Shown: piece after piece, positions 43,219 through 51,843 of the stretch | How the letters are laid out: each line of letters begins with the position of its first letter | Numbering within the stretch: position 1 is the first letter of the stretch | DNA from: an uncultured Prevotellaceae bacterium | Lineage (GTDB): Bacteria; Bacteroidota; Bacteroidia; Bacteroidales; Bacteroidaceae | Length of the DNA stretch: 64,000 nt | Reading direction: 5' to 3' | NCBI GenBank assembly: GCA_946402905.1 | Contig: CAMIYC010000004.1 | Location: 62,001-126,000 of the forward strand | Notes under the pieces: model-generated | What the model saw: the letters and a program-made list of their open reading frames with translations, nothing else | What the model was told of the DNA's origin: nothing | Database searches by the model: none | Translations under genes and position numbers: made by a program

Positions 43219-44382
43219 TTACAGTGATTTGTTTTTCGCTACCAGACGCTTGATGGTCTCGACAGAAGCAGAGGTGGTAAGACCGTCCTCCGGAGTATGC
43301 ATGCAGTAGTCAATCAGTTGGTCGATGGTCGATGTGGCCACGTGCATACGGGTGTCACTCGAAGCATAATAGATGAACACCTTGCCATCGTCGTCGGCAA
43401 TCCAGCCATTGGCAAATACCACGTTCATCACATCTCCGATATACTCCCATCCCTCCGGCACGAGGAAATAGCCACCTGGCTGGGCAATCACACGAGTGGG
43501 GTCGTCGAGGGCTGTCATATACATATAGAGCACGTAGCGCAACCCACTGGCGCAAGCCCGCACACCATGGGCCAGGTGCAGCCATCCACGGTCGGTCTTG
43601 ATGGGATGAGGTCCCTCGCCGTTTTTCACCTCCATGATGGTGTGGTAGTGACGGGCGTTGATGATCTTCTCTTCCGTGATCTCGGCATGGGTGATGTCGT
43701 CGACCAGCCCCCAGCCGATGCCGCCACCCGATCCTGTGTCGATGAAGCCGTCCTGCGGGCGGGTATAGAATGCATACTTGCCATCGACAAACTCAGGGTG
43801 GAGCACCACATTGCGCTGCTGGCTCCTGGACTTCAGGTCGGGCAGACGATCCCAGTGGATCAGGTCTTTGGTACGTGCGATGGCGGCAGTGGCCGTAGCG
43901 GCAGACAGATTGCCGGGCTCATTGTCGTCATGACGCTCTGCGCAGAACACGCCGTATATCCAGCCGTCTTCATGCGCTGTGATGCGCATATCGTAGATGT
44001 TGGTGGCCGGGATGACATCATCCGGCATGGTGATGGGTTCGTCCCAGAAACGGAAATGGTCGATGCCGTTGGGACTCTCTGCCACGGCAAAGAACGACTT
44101 CCGGTCGGCCCCCTCCACGCGCACGATAATGACATATTTGCCGTTCCACTTGATGGCACCGCTGTTGAGCGTGGCATTCATCATGATGCGCTGCATCAGA
44201 TAGGGATTGTCTTTCTCGTCGAAGTCATACCGCCAGGTCAGCGGAGTGTGCTCAGCGGTGACGATAGGATTCTTGTACTTGGTGTAGATACCGTTGCCCC
44301 ACTCCATGGGTTGGTTTTTCAGGTTGAGCAGCTCTTCATGATGAGCTTTGAGCGCTGCCACTCGGTTTTGGAAATCTGACAT
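43219..44382 (-). CDS. GH130 4-O-beta-D-mannosyl-D-glucose phosphorylase
   Basis: 387 residues without signal peptide, so cytoplasmic. It splits Man-beta-1,4-Glc with phosphate into mannose-1-phosphate and glucose. The order and spacing fit the mannosylglucose phosphorylase subgroup (GH130_1): GNGIYTKYKNPIVTAEHTPL, RIMMNATLNSGAIKWNGKY, and ATNIYDMRITAHEDGWIYG with the catalytic Asp at residue 131, the number reported for the Bacteroides fragilis enzyme. FCAERHD, HPEFVDGKYAFYTRPQDGFI and HYHTIMEVKNGEGP are also typical. No mannobiose 2-epimerase, its usual partner, is in the window. Lies between GH26 and the transporter. Confidence 0.92.
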   Translation of the reverse strand: MSDFQNRVAALKAHHEELLNLKNQPMEWGNGIYTKYKNPIVTAEHTPLTWRYDFDEKDNPYLMQRIMMNATLNSGAIKWNGKYVIIVRVEGADRKSFFAVAESPNGIDHFRFWDEPITMPDDVIPATNIYDMRITAHEDGWIYGVFCAERHDDNEPGNLSAATATAAIARTKDLIHWDRLPDLKSRSQQRNVVLHPEFVDGKYAFYTRPQDGFIDTGSGGGIGWGLVDDITHAEITEEKIINARHYHTIMEVKNGEGPHPIKTDRGWLHLAHGVRACASGLRYVLYMYMTALDDPTRVIAQPGGYFLVPEGWEYIGDVMNVVFANGWIADDDGKVFIYYASSDTRMHVATSTIDQLIDYCMHTPEDGLTTSASVETIKRLVAKNKSL

Positions 44383-44453
44383 GATACTTTATTGATTGTT
44401 CATAATTATATTACTATTGATAAGGCCAATGGCCCTGTCTGGCTCACAGTGGC

Positions 44454-45578
44454 TTACAGTCCCTTGATATCACCGAGGAAGAGGGTCTTCTCCTGGGCAT
44501 ACATATCCTTGAAATACGGGGCGTCGGGCTTCACGGGTGACGGGCCGAACCACTCCTCCTTGTAATTGCGCCATGTGAGGAAATAACTGATAGGGAATTG
44601 CTGTATAGAAGGCCAGAGGGTGGAAGTCCACCAGGTAGGCTCTGTCATGTTTTTCATGCCACACTCGGTGAGCGCGGGTATCAGCCCATGCTCCTTGGCC
44701 ACCTGGCAGAGCACGGTCAGGTTTTGCTGAGCGCGCTTGATAAACGGCTCTTTCTCCTCAGGAGTCCACTGATAGCCATCAAGACCGATCATGTCTACAC
44801 GGTCATCACCAGGATAGCGGTCCAGCAGCCGTTCGGCGGTCAGGTCGTCTTGCATACCGGGAGAATACGACCACACCAGATTGTCAAAGCCGTCGGCCTT
44901 GAGTTTGTCTTGGAGCATATTCCACAGGGCCTTGTATTCTTCGACACTGCAAAGCTTCTCGCCCCACCAGAACCAGGAGCCGGAGTTCTCATGCCATGGA
45001 CGGAAGATGACAGGTATCTTCTTGCCCTCATCATCCGTGAGGGTGAGGAGGAAGTCGGACACACGCTGCATCCAGGTCTCAAACTTCTCATGAAACTCGC
45101 CACCAGGCAGTATTTTCTTCACCACCAAGGTGTCGCTCACATCCCATGCGGTGCCTTCGGGGAACTTCTGGCCAGCCCATCCGCCGCCATCAATGGTGGT
45201 GACAGGATTGCGTGGATGCCAGCTCAGTGTGATGATGCCACCACGGCGATAGTGATTTTTCACCTCCTCTGTCATACGGGTGAACGGCACGCTGTCGAGA
45301 TTTTTAGCATCTCCCATTTCGATGCCACCCAGGTCGAAACCCATCATAGCGGGATAGTCGCCGCACACGTTTTTCACATCACTGGAGTCTTTGTCATATT
45401 CCCAGGTCAGCCCATACATCGGGTCGTCCTGATGTCCATACATGATGCCTTTCTGCAGGAGCGTGTCCAGGCGTTCGATCAACAGCTGGGCAGGGGTCTT
45501 TTCGGGCTCAGCTTTCTTCATTGTCGTACAGGCAGCCACTGTTACAGTCGCAATAGCCATAGCTAAGATTTTTTTCAT
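44454..45578 (-). CDS. GH26 endo-beta-1,4-mannanase (lipoprotein)
   Basis: 374 residues; lipoprotein signal MKKILAMAIATVTVAACTT. GH26 hallmarks: IMYGHQDDPMYGLTWEY, SWHPRNPVTTIDGGGWAG, acid/base Glu in IFRPWHENSGSWFWWG, and nucleophile Glu in PALTECGMKNMTEPTWWTS. It hydrolyses internal beta-1,4-mannosidic bonds, as an outer-membrane or periplasmic anchored enzyme producing mannobiose-like products. Length is that of a single-domain GH26. The two 38-base G-rich repeats lie in the 107-base gap between the CE7 stop codon and its ATG. Confidence 0.95.
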   Translation of the reverse strand: MKKILAMAIATVTVAACTTMKKAEPEKTPAQLLIERLDTLLQKGIMYGHQDDPMYGLTWEYDKDSSDVKNVCGDYPAMMGFDLGGIEMGDAKNLDSVPFTRMTEEVKNHYRRGGIITLSWHPRNPVTTIDGGGWAGQKFPEGTAWDVSDTLVVKKILPGGEFHEKFETWMQRVSDFLLTLTDDEGKKIPVIFRPWHENSGSWFWWGEKLCSVEEYKALWNMLQDKLKADGFDNLVWSYSPGMQDDLTAERLLDRYPGDDRVDMIGLDGYQWTPEEKEPFIKRAQQNLTVLCQVAKEHGLIPALTECGMKNMTEPTWWTSTLWPSIQQFPISYFLTWRNYKEEWFGPSPVKPDAPYFKDMYAQEKTLFLGDIKGL

Positions 45579-45621
45579 ATCGATATTTTTCTAATTTATT
45601 CTCTATTCACTTCTTCCATCT

Positions 45622-45698
45622 CATCATCCCCTCTCCTTTGGGGAGGGTTAGGGTGGGGTTTCCATCCCCTCCCCTTTGGGGAGGGTTAGGGAGGGGTT
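45622..45698. repeat. two tandem ~38-bp G-rich hairpin repeats
   Basis: The unit TCCCCTCCCCTTTGGGGAGG plus GTTAGGGWGGGGTT occurs twice in a row; each has a CCCC…GGGG hairpin. The right copy runs into the CE7 gene and supplies its last five codons and stop. Similar hairpins lie at 41326-41347 and 48622-48652. Confidence 0.75.
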
Positions 45699-46972
45699 AA
45701 TCCCATTTGCCGGAGCAGCCAGTTTTCCCATTCATCCCACTGCTCCTGATACCAAAAGTGACCTGTCATCTGATACAGACTGAGCGTTTTGGGAGCCTTC
45801 ACCACATTATATACCGAATAGGCGGATGAAGGGGGCACCACCTCGTCGTTGTAGCCGAAGGAATACCAGCCGGGGCAGGTGATGCGGCGGGCGAAGTTGA
45901 CACCATCATAATAGCGGGCACCCTCCACTTTCTTCATATCGGGGTTTTTCACCTGATAGAAGTAATGCGGCCAGCCACAGGCCTTCTGCTGCAGGGCGAT
46001 CTCGTAGTCGCACATGGCATCGTGAACGGCAGCCACGTAGGTGATACGCCGGTCGAGGGCGGCCACGGCGAGCGACAGGAATCCGCCTTGCGACGACCCT
46101 GTCACTCCCACCTCGCGGCCGTTCCATTCCGGCAGCGAGGCGATATAGTCTACCGAGCGCACCGCACCGACCACCACGCGCCGATAATAGTTCTTCTCGG
46201 GCTGGTCGAGATTGGTCTCCCAATAGCCGTCGAGAGCTGCCTGACGGATGTCGTCGTAGACCGACTGCTGCATGGTGACGGGGATGCCGTGGATGCCTAT
46301 CTCAAGCACGATAGCGCCCTGCGAGGCCGTCCACACGTCTCCCCCGTAAGGTCGCACGCCTGCTCCGGGCACCCGCAGCAAGGCAGGGTACTTGCCTGGC
46401 TTGACAGGCTTGCACAAGATGCCATAGATACGGCTTCCCGGGCGGTTGTTGACAAAACTCACCTCATAGACGTTGACCGTTTCGGTGCAGCGTTCGGGCA
46501 GAAGGGTGAGATGAGGATCGAGGGCATGCTGGCGGGCTTCGCTCAGCGCCCGGCTCCAAAACTCGTCAAAGTCGGCCGGGCACTGGGTGGCAGGCTGCAA
46601 CTTCTCAGGTGAGAAGCCTGCGGTGCAGAGCCCCTCATAAGTCTTGCCATCGACATGTGCGGTCACTTTCAGCCTGTAGAAACCGGGGGACTTCATCGTG
46701 CCCGTCCATTTCATACTGCCGTCCTTGAGTGTCACGCCTGTTTTCTTGACATCCGGATACATCACCGGACCGGCCTCATAATCCACGACCACATGGTCGA
46801 GCAGTGTGCCCGACTTGAGTACCTGAACCTGAAACTGTGCCTTCTCACCTGTCTTATAGTTCCAGTCTTTATGATCGGGAGTGACACTGACCACAATGTT
46901 GTGGCCTCTGATCTGCCCCATGGCCGTGAGCCATGAGCAGAGGAAAAACAGCAGGAATATATTCTTTTTCAT
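45686..46972 (-). CDS. CE7-family acetyl (xylan/mannan) esterase
   Basis: 428 residues with signal peptide (IFLLFFLCSWLTAMGQIRG). N-terminal ~110 residues form an Ig-like strand domain (VVSVTPDHKDWNYKTGEKAQ). The CE7/AXE1 domain follows: FDEFWSRALSEARQ, YGILCKPVKPGKYPALLRVPG, nucleophile Ser in VGVTGSSQGGFLSLAVAALD, acid Asp in SFGYNDEVVPPSSAYSVY, and His in YQMTGHFWYQ. It removes acetyl groups; in this operon the likely target is acetylated glucomannan. The C-terminal GLTPP is encoded by an intergenic repeat that has moved into the gene end, so the native end may differ. Confidence 0.92.
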   Translation of the reverse strand: MKKNIFLLFFLCSWLTAMGQIRGHNIVVSVTPDHKDWNYKTGEKAQFQVQVLKSGTLLDHVVVDYEAGPVMYPDVKKTGVTLKDGSMKWTGTMKSPGFYRLKVTAHVDGKTYEGLCTAGFSPEKLQPATQCPADFDEFWSRALSEARQHALDPHLTLLPERCTETVNVYEVSFVNNRPGSRIYGILCKPVKPGKYPALLRVPGAGVRPYGGDVWTASQGAIVLEIGIHGIPVTMQQSVYDDIRQAALDGYWETNLDQPEKNYYRRVVVGAVRSVDYIASLPEWNGREVGVTGSSQGGFLSLAVAALDRRITYVAAVHDAMCDYEIALQQKACGWPHYFYQVKNPDMKKVEGARYYDGVNFARRITCPGWYSFGYNDEVVPPSSAYSVYNVVKAPKTLSLYQMTGHFWYQEQWDEWENWLLRQMGLTPP

Positions 46973-46988
46973 GATTACTATTATTTGA

Positions 46989-48287
46989 TTATTTCTTCTC
47001 GCCGATTCTGGCCATACGCTCCACCTCGGCCTTGATCACCTGGAGGGTGGTGGTGTCGGTAGAGAAGACCGAGTTGAGCCCCTGGGCTTCCTGAGCCGGG
47101 TCGCCGGTATAGTCGTCGCCCACCTGCCACTGCTCATGCTGAGGGTTGGCAAAGCCTCCCCACCCCCAGAAATTGCAACCGGCAAAATGTCCTCCGCTCT
47201 CTGCATTGTCGCCAACGAGTGAGAACACGAAACGGTAGTAGCCGTCACGCCCTTCGGTGGTGACGTCCTTAGTGAACTTAAACCCATCGCGCGGATAGCC
47301 AAACTCCTCCATGACCAATGGTTTGTTGAGCCGGTCGCAGATAGCCAGATGACGGTCGATATAATTCTTGGTACTGTCGCAACTGGCCTTCAGGTCTTCC
47401 ACCAGATGGTCGGGACGGGCCCATGACCAGTTGTATGGCCAGAGATGCACATTGCAGTAATCAATATTCTGGTCGGAGCAGATACGCTCGTATGCGGCGT
47501 AGTCGCCCTCGCACCCCCAAGCTCCCTCACTGCCCACGGAGATGAGGTGATTCTTGTCGATGCTGCGGATGAGTGCCGAAGCCTCGGCAAGCCATTTTTC
47601 GAAAGCAGGCAGGGCTTCCTTGCTGAAAGCGCGTGGCTCATTGCCAATCTGCCATGACATGATGGCGGGGTCGTCGACATATTTCACACCCGTATAACGG
47701 TTGGTGCGGCCTAAGATGAAGCGCACGTAATCGTAGAAGAGCTGGTGGGCTTTGTCGTTGGTGGCATACTGTGCCACAAAACTCATATAGGCGCCATAGC
47801 CGTCTTCGTTGGGCCGCGGTGCCTTTCCGGCACCGGCGTGCTCCAAGTAGAAGCCATATCCCCCACTCCACTCCCAAGAGTTGTTCAGGTAGAGCACAGC
47901 CACCATCTGACGCTTGCCCATCTCCTGGAGCAGATAGTCGAGGCCTGCCAAAATAGTATCATTATACACCCCTGGTGACACTTGCAAGGTAGGTTCCACT
48001 TTGGTGGTCACGCCACGCTCGCCGTCGCTTCCAACGAGAATGCGCAGGTTGTCGATGCCCATCGCCTTCATCTGGTCGAGCTCACGGCACAGACGCTCGC
48101 GGTCTCCTCCCTGGCCCTCACTGCCAAGGATGGCTCCATACCAGAAATTGGTTCCCACATAATAATATGGCTTTCCATCACGCATGAAATGCCCGTCTAC
48201 GACGGTAACAAATGGATTTTTCGGAGTCTGCTCCTGGCAGGCTGTCAATGTCAACACCATGGCAATAAAGGCTATCAGTTGTCTCAT
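46989..48287 (-). CDS. GH5 subfamily 7-like endo-beta-mannanase (lipoprotein)
   Basis: 432 residues; lipoprotein signal MRQLIAFIAMVLTLTACQEQ. The barrel shows DGKPYYYVGTNFWYGAIL, acid/base Glu in MSWQIGNEPRAFS, DYCNVHLWPYNWSWA, and nucleophile Glu in PLVMEEFGYPRDGFKF, all typical of GH5_7 mannanases. It cuts beta-mannan internally. It stands first in the second transcription unit, behind its own promoter-like sequence, and 17 bases before CE7. Together with GH26 it gives two endo-mannanases of different families. Confidence 0.92.
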   Translation of the reverse strand: MRQLIAFIAMVLTLTACQEQTPKNPFVTVVDGHFMRDGKPYYYVGTNFWYGAILGSEGQGGDRERLCRELDQMKAMGIDNLRILVGSDGERGVTTKVEPTLQVSPGVYNDTILAGLDYLLQEMGKRQMVAVLYLNNSWEWSGGYGFYLEHAGAGKAPRPNEDGYGAYMSFVAQYATNDKAHQLFYDYVRFILGRTNRYTGVKYVDDPAIMSWQIGNEPRAFSKEALPAFEKWLAEASALIRSIDKNHLISVGSEGAWGCEGDYAAYERICSDQNIDYCNVHLWPYNWSWARPDHLVEDLKASCDSTKNYIDRHLAICDRLNKPLVMEEFGYPRDGFKFTKDVTTEGRDGYYRFVFSLVGDNAESGGHFAGCNFWGWGGFANPQHEQWQVGDDYTGDPAQEAQGLNSVFSTDTTTLQVIKAEVERMARIGEKK

Positions 48288-48313
48288 AGATAAATAGGTA
48301 TTTAATTACTTTG

Positions 48314-48342
48314 CAAAATAAATAAAAAAAACGGAAAAGCAA
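48314..48342 (-). promoter_or_regulatory. possible promoter of the GH5_7-CE7-GH26-GH130-GPH unit
   Basis: On the minus strand ATTG, 18 bases, TTATTTTG: one mismatch from the -7 consensus and slightly short spacing. It lies 26 bases before the ATG, downstream of a terminator and an inserted element. Confidence 0.4.
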
Positions 48343-48382
48343 TGATACTTTATTGCCTTACTTTGATACAATTAGTTTTTTG

Positions 48383-48582
48383 TTAAGGTGTGTTCTATTA
48401 ATTCTGTTTGATATATTTGCATTATTCTGCTCAATCTGTTTCGGTCGCTTTTTGTTTTTATTCGGTGCATAGTGTCAAGTCTCATCGGTCGTATAGCCCG
48501 CTATACTCCCTCTTCAACTTACGCTCTGCACTCGACTAAAAATCAAAAATCGCCTCGACATAAATAATAGAACCCACCTTAA
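48383..48582. mobile_element. 200-bp MITE-like element with terminal inverted repeats
   Basis: Begins TTAAGGTGTGTTCTATTAAT and ends with the complement of TTAAGGTGGGTTCTATTATT: 20-base ends with about two differences. No transposase; the inside has GAGGGAGTATAGCGGGCTAT-type sequence on the minus strand and a 32-codon frame of no clear meaning. No clear target duplication. It separates the terminator of GH5_4 from the promoter of GH5_7. I recall similar sequences dispersed in Bacteroides/Prevotella genomes, from memory only. Confidence 0.6.
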
Positions 48583-48616
48583 AAAAATCCCCGTCAGACA
48601 TTCATCTGACGGGGAT
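48580..48616 (-). terminator. terminator after GH5_4
   Basis: A perfect 12-base stem ATCCCCGTCAGA/TCTGACGGGGAT with a 6-base loop and, on the minus strand, a T run; 39 bases after the stop codon. It ends the SusC-SusD-binding protein-GH5_4 unit. Confidence 0.9.
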
Positions 48617-48655
48617 TCTGCGGCTCCCCTCCTTTGGAGGGGTTGGGGGAGGTCT

Positions 48656-50119
48656 TTATTTCACCAGCACGTCGGCGATCTCCGGCTCATACCAGTTCAT
48701 GGCCTTGCGGTCTAAGAGTCCCATCCACCAGAGACCGGTGGTGTTGTACTGTGCGAATTTCTGCTTCATATACTGCGCATACTTCACACGCTCTGTCATG
48801 CCGGCATGCGTGCCAATGGCGCCAAACTCGCCAAAGATATACGGCACGCCCAGTTCGCCGGAGAAGCGCTTCTCCACACGGGCGAAGACGTCGTCGATCT
48901 CCTGCTGTACCGAGGCATCGAACATGTAGATATACCACTGTTGGTCTTCTTTCACGTCAGTGTCGTTGCAGAACCAATAAGGATCATAGCAGTGGATAGA
49001 GGCCAGGATATGATTGGGATGCACATCGGTGGGTATCTGCATACCTGCCAGCTTGGCGGGTGTGCTTCCGGCACTGTAGGGGTTGACCATCAGGTTGCGG
49101 TAGGTATTGTTGCCACCGGTGGCACGCACAGCGTCGACAAAGTCCTGCAACAGCTTGTTGACGGCCTCATAGCAAGAGGCATCGCCTGGATCGCCCCACT
49201 CGTTGTTCTTGCTCAGAATCTCGTTGAACGACTCAAATACCAGCCGGTCGTCATAGCCCTTGAATCGGTTGGCGATCTGCGTCCAGATTTTCTTGTACCG
49301 GGCACTGATGGTCTCGTAGTTTTCCAAGTCGGCCACAAGCCAGCGGTTTTCCGAGGCACCTGTGTCGTGCATCACGTTGATGATACAGTAGCAACCGGTG
49401 TTGAGCACCATGTCGACCACCTGCTGCACACGGTCCATCCACTCGGCCTTGATGTTGTCGTCAGCGTCGCAGTGGATGCCCCATGTCACCGGCACGCGGA
49501 TCACGTTGAATCCTTTGTCGGCGATAGCCTGCACAATCTCGGGCGTGGTCTGGGGCTGCCCCCATTGAGTCTCAAAGTCGATGGGAGTCTTGCCTTCCGG
49601 ATTCCACCACGAGCCGTAGGGGTTGGAGTCGAGCGTGTTGCCGAGGTTGTAGCCGATCTTGAGTTTCTCCACGAAAGTGAAGGCGCTCATGAAGGGGTCG
49701 TTGGGATCGGTGCCCGTACCATTCTGATTGATGGTCACCACTTTGGAGAGGTTGCCCGAGCGCACGGTGAGCGTCGTGCTACGTGCCTGGCCCTCGTTCT
49801 TGTCTACCTCGATCTTGGTGTAAGAATACTTGTTGGTATAGCCATTGCCGGCATGGACGGCCAGACGGCACCAAGACTCGTCGGCCACCTCAGCAGTCCA
49901 GTCGCCATCGGCCTCAATGCCCACGATGGCTGTATTCTTGCCGATGGAGAAGTTGAGGTCGGTCAGCGCCACGGTATCTCTGTAGAGATTGATTTTTGTG
50001 GCATTGCCGGTGCGCAGTCCCGTGTCTACCGTCGGGTTCTCCACATCGCTACAAGCCTGGAAGGAGAGCGCTGCGGTGAGCAGCAGGAGCATGGCGCCGA
50101 ATATTTGTTTGATCTTCAT
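48656..50119 (-). CDS. GH5 subfamily 4-like endo-glucanase/mannanase with BACON-like domain (lipoprotein)
   Basis: 487 residues. Lipoprotein signal ends ALSFQACSDVENP. Residues ~40-135 form a BACON-like Ig domain (GDWTAEVADESWCRL, TTLTVRSGNLSKVVTINQNG), then the GH5 barrel: LKIGYNLGNTLDSNPYG, GFNVIRVPVTWGIH, acid/base Glu in LVFESFNEILSKNN, HPNHILASIHCYDPYWF, and nucleophile Glu in PYIFGEFGAIGTHAGM. This pattern fits GH5_4, which acts on glucans, xyloglucan or glucomannan. Position right after the binding lipoprotein points to surface display as the first cutter. A good candidate for glucomannan attack here. Confidence 0.9.
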   Translation of the reverse strand: MKIKQIFGAMLLLLTAALSFQACSDVENPTVDTGLRTGNATKINLYRDTVALTDLNFSIGKNTAIVGIEADGDWTAEVADESWCRLAVHAGNGYTNKYSYTKIEVDKNEGQARSTTLTVRSGNLSKVVTINQNGTGTDPNDPFMSAFTFVEKLKIGYNLGNTLDSNPYGSWWNPEGKTPIDFETQWGQPQTTPEIVQAIADKGFNVIRVPVTWGIHCDADDNIKAEWMDRVQQVVDMVLNTGCYCIINVMHDTGASENRWLVADLENYETISARYKKIWTQIANRFKGYDDRLVFESFNEILSKNNEWGDPGDASCYEAVNKLLQDFVDAVRATGGNNTYRNLMVNPYSAGSTPAKLAGMQIPTDVHPNHILASIHCYDPYWFCNDTDVKEDQQWYIYMFDASVQQEIDDVFARVEKRFSGELGVPYIFGEFGAIGTHAGMTERVKYAQYMKQKFAQYNTTGLWWMGLLDRKAMNWYEPEIADVLVK

Positions 50120-50137
50120 AATTAAGTCGTTTTATGA

Positions 50138-51823
50138 TTATTTCTTTTGATAGAAGATACGCACGTTGTCGATATACACGTCGATGTCGCCCCTCACCGT
50201 ACCTTGGTTGATGTACTGGATGCGGAACTGGTTGATACCATTGGCCACCACGAAGCTGTAGTCCTTGCCACGATACTTGGCAAACTTGCTCAGTGGCACC
50301 ACGGCACGATACCATTTGCCCACGGGTGTCTCGTTGTTGATGTCGGCCAATACGGGGCGGTCGTGGCTGAAGGTGCCGGCACCGTAGTCTACCCAGCGGA
50401 ACGTATCATACTGGTTGACCTGATCGACGGGGTTGGGATTGCCGCTGTCGTCAAACTCCGGCACGGGGTCTTCGCTGTCATACTGCAGGAAATAGCGCAG
50501 ATAGCCTGTATATTTACCATCGTTGAAGTCGCTCTCATTGTTAAACACCTCCATGGCCAGATAGATATCGTCGGTGGAAGCGTTGGCCGGGATGACATCG
50601 AAAGAGGGCAGCGGGAACTTGTTGCCGTTCCAGTCTTTGCGGAAGTAGATCATCGTACCCCACCACATCTGTCCCTCGTCTTCCACGAGGATGTGGGCCA
50701 TCTTGCCGTCGCTGGTGTATGGAGGATCGTCACCGTTGGCTTTTTCATAAGTGGCGTTGGGCCCCCATCCGTTGTCGGTGGCATCGTCGTCAAAGCGGGC
50801 AAAGCAGCCGTCGAGTGCCCAGAAACGAGTGGAGCCCTCGCCACCAGGTGTGACCACGGTAAGAAGACCGTTGGCGCTCTCATCTGAGGGAACCTTCGGC
50901 ATGACGAAGGTGATCTCGTCTTCGCTCTCGCTCACGGTGAAGTCGTCGGGTGTGAGGGTGATGTCGCCATACTTCACGGCCTCGACCTGCACGAACTCAC
51001 GTCCGGTGACAGTCACCTCTTCACCGGGCACAGGCATGTCGCTGCTGACATTGAAGATGATGGGCTGACCTGGCAGCACGGAGAATGCGATATAGGTGGT
51101 ACCTGCCGCGCACTCCACCACGAGCGTACCCTTGTCGAAGGGCAGCTGCGGGATGGTGACCCCCAGCTGCGAGGTGGTCTCATAGGCCTGGGTGCGGCTG
51201 TTGAGATAATGCTCTTTGACCAGTGTCTCCACCTTGGAGGCCTCTACATGAGTGCCACCCACGGTCTCCCATACAGTGGTGTCGAGCTGCTCGGCGGTAA
51301 GGTCGGTGAAATAGACACTTTCGATGTCGACCAGGTTGAGTCCGTAGACATTGAGCACGTCGCCGGCCTCACGGGGATAGACACCCTGCACGCGCGAGAT
51401 GCTGGGATAGGAAGCGGTGATCTTGAAAGCATAGATGGCGGTGCCATGGGTGGTCTCCACACGTATCTCGTCTTTCAGGTCGCTGTTGAAGGCGGTCAAC
51501 TCAAAGCCGTCGTCTTCAGAGGGCACGGTGACGACCACACTGTGGTCGGTGTTCATCGTGGGATTGAAATACACCTCCTGATCGTTGATATACACTTTTT
51601 GCACATGGCTGAGGTTCTGTCCGATGATGGCAATCAGCGATCCTGTGCCGGCCTTGGTGAAGGTGCTGTCGGCCTTGGCCGGGTCGCATGAGCGCACGGC
51701 GGTGATGACCGGTGTGCCCATGCCCTCTTCATCATCCTTGCAGGAGGTGAAGGAGAATGTCACGAGCGCAGTCAGCATGATGACCAGCCATCCGTATCTG
51801 TAATTGTTGATATTGCGTTTCAT
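50138..51823 (-). CDS. surface glycan-binding lipoprotein with IPT/TIG repeats (SusE/F position)
   Basis: 561 residues. Lipoprotein signal MLTALVTFSFTSCKDDEEG. Three TIG-like Ig domains follow (GSLIAIIGQNLSHVQKVYIN; GDVLNVYGLNLVDIESVYF; GEEVTVTGREFVQVEAVKYG) and a C-terminal glycan-binding domain of about 210 residues rich in Trp and Tyr (WWGTMIYFRKDWNGNKF, IDNVRIFYQKK). This is the architecture of SGBP-B proteins such as that of the B. ovatus xyloglucan locus. It holds polysaccharide at the cell surface. Position directly after susD is canonical. Confidence 0.85.
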   Translation of the reverse strand: MKRNINNYRYGWLVIMLTALVTFSFTSCKDDEEGMGTPVITAVRSCDPAKADSTFTKAGTGSLIAIIGQNLSHVQKVYINDQEVYFNPTMNTDHSVVVTVPSEDDGFELTAFNSDLKDEIRVETTHGTAIYAFKITASYPSISRVQGVYPREAGDVLNVYGLNLVDIESVYFTDLTAEQLDTTVWETVGGTHVEASKVETLVKEHYLNSRTQAYETTSQLGVTIPQLPFDKGTLVVECAAGTTYIAFSVLPGQPIIFNVSSDMPVPGEEVTVTGREFVQVEAVKYGDITLTPDDFTVSESEDEITFVMPKVPSDESANGLLTVVTPGGEGSTRFWALDGCFARFDDDATDNGWGPNATYEKANGDDPPYTSDGKMAHILVEDEGQMWWGTMIYFRKDWNGNKFPLPSFDVIPANASTDDIYLAMEVFNNESDFNDGKYTGYLRYFLQYDSEDPVPEFDDSGNPNPVDQVNQYDTFRWVDYGAGTFSHDRPVLADINNETPVGKWYRAVVPLSKFAKYRGKDYSFVVANGINQFRIQYINQGTVRGDIDVYIDNVRIFYQKK

Positions 51824-51843
51824 ATACTTTTCACATTATATGA

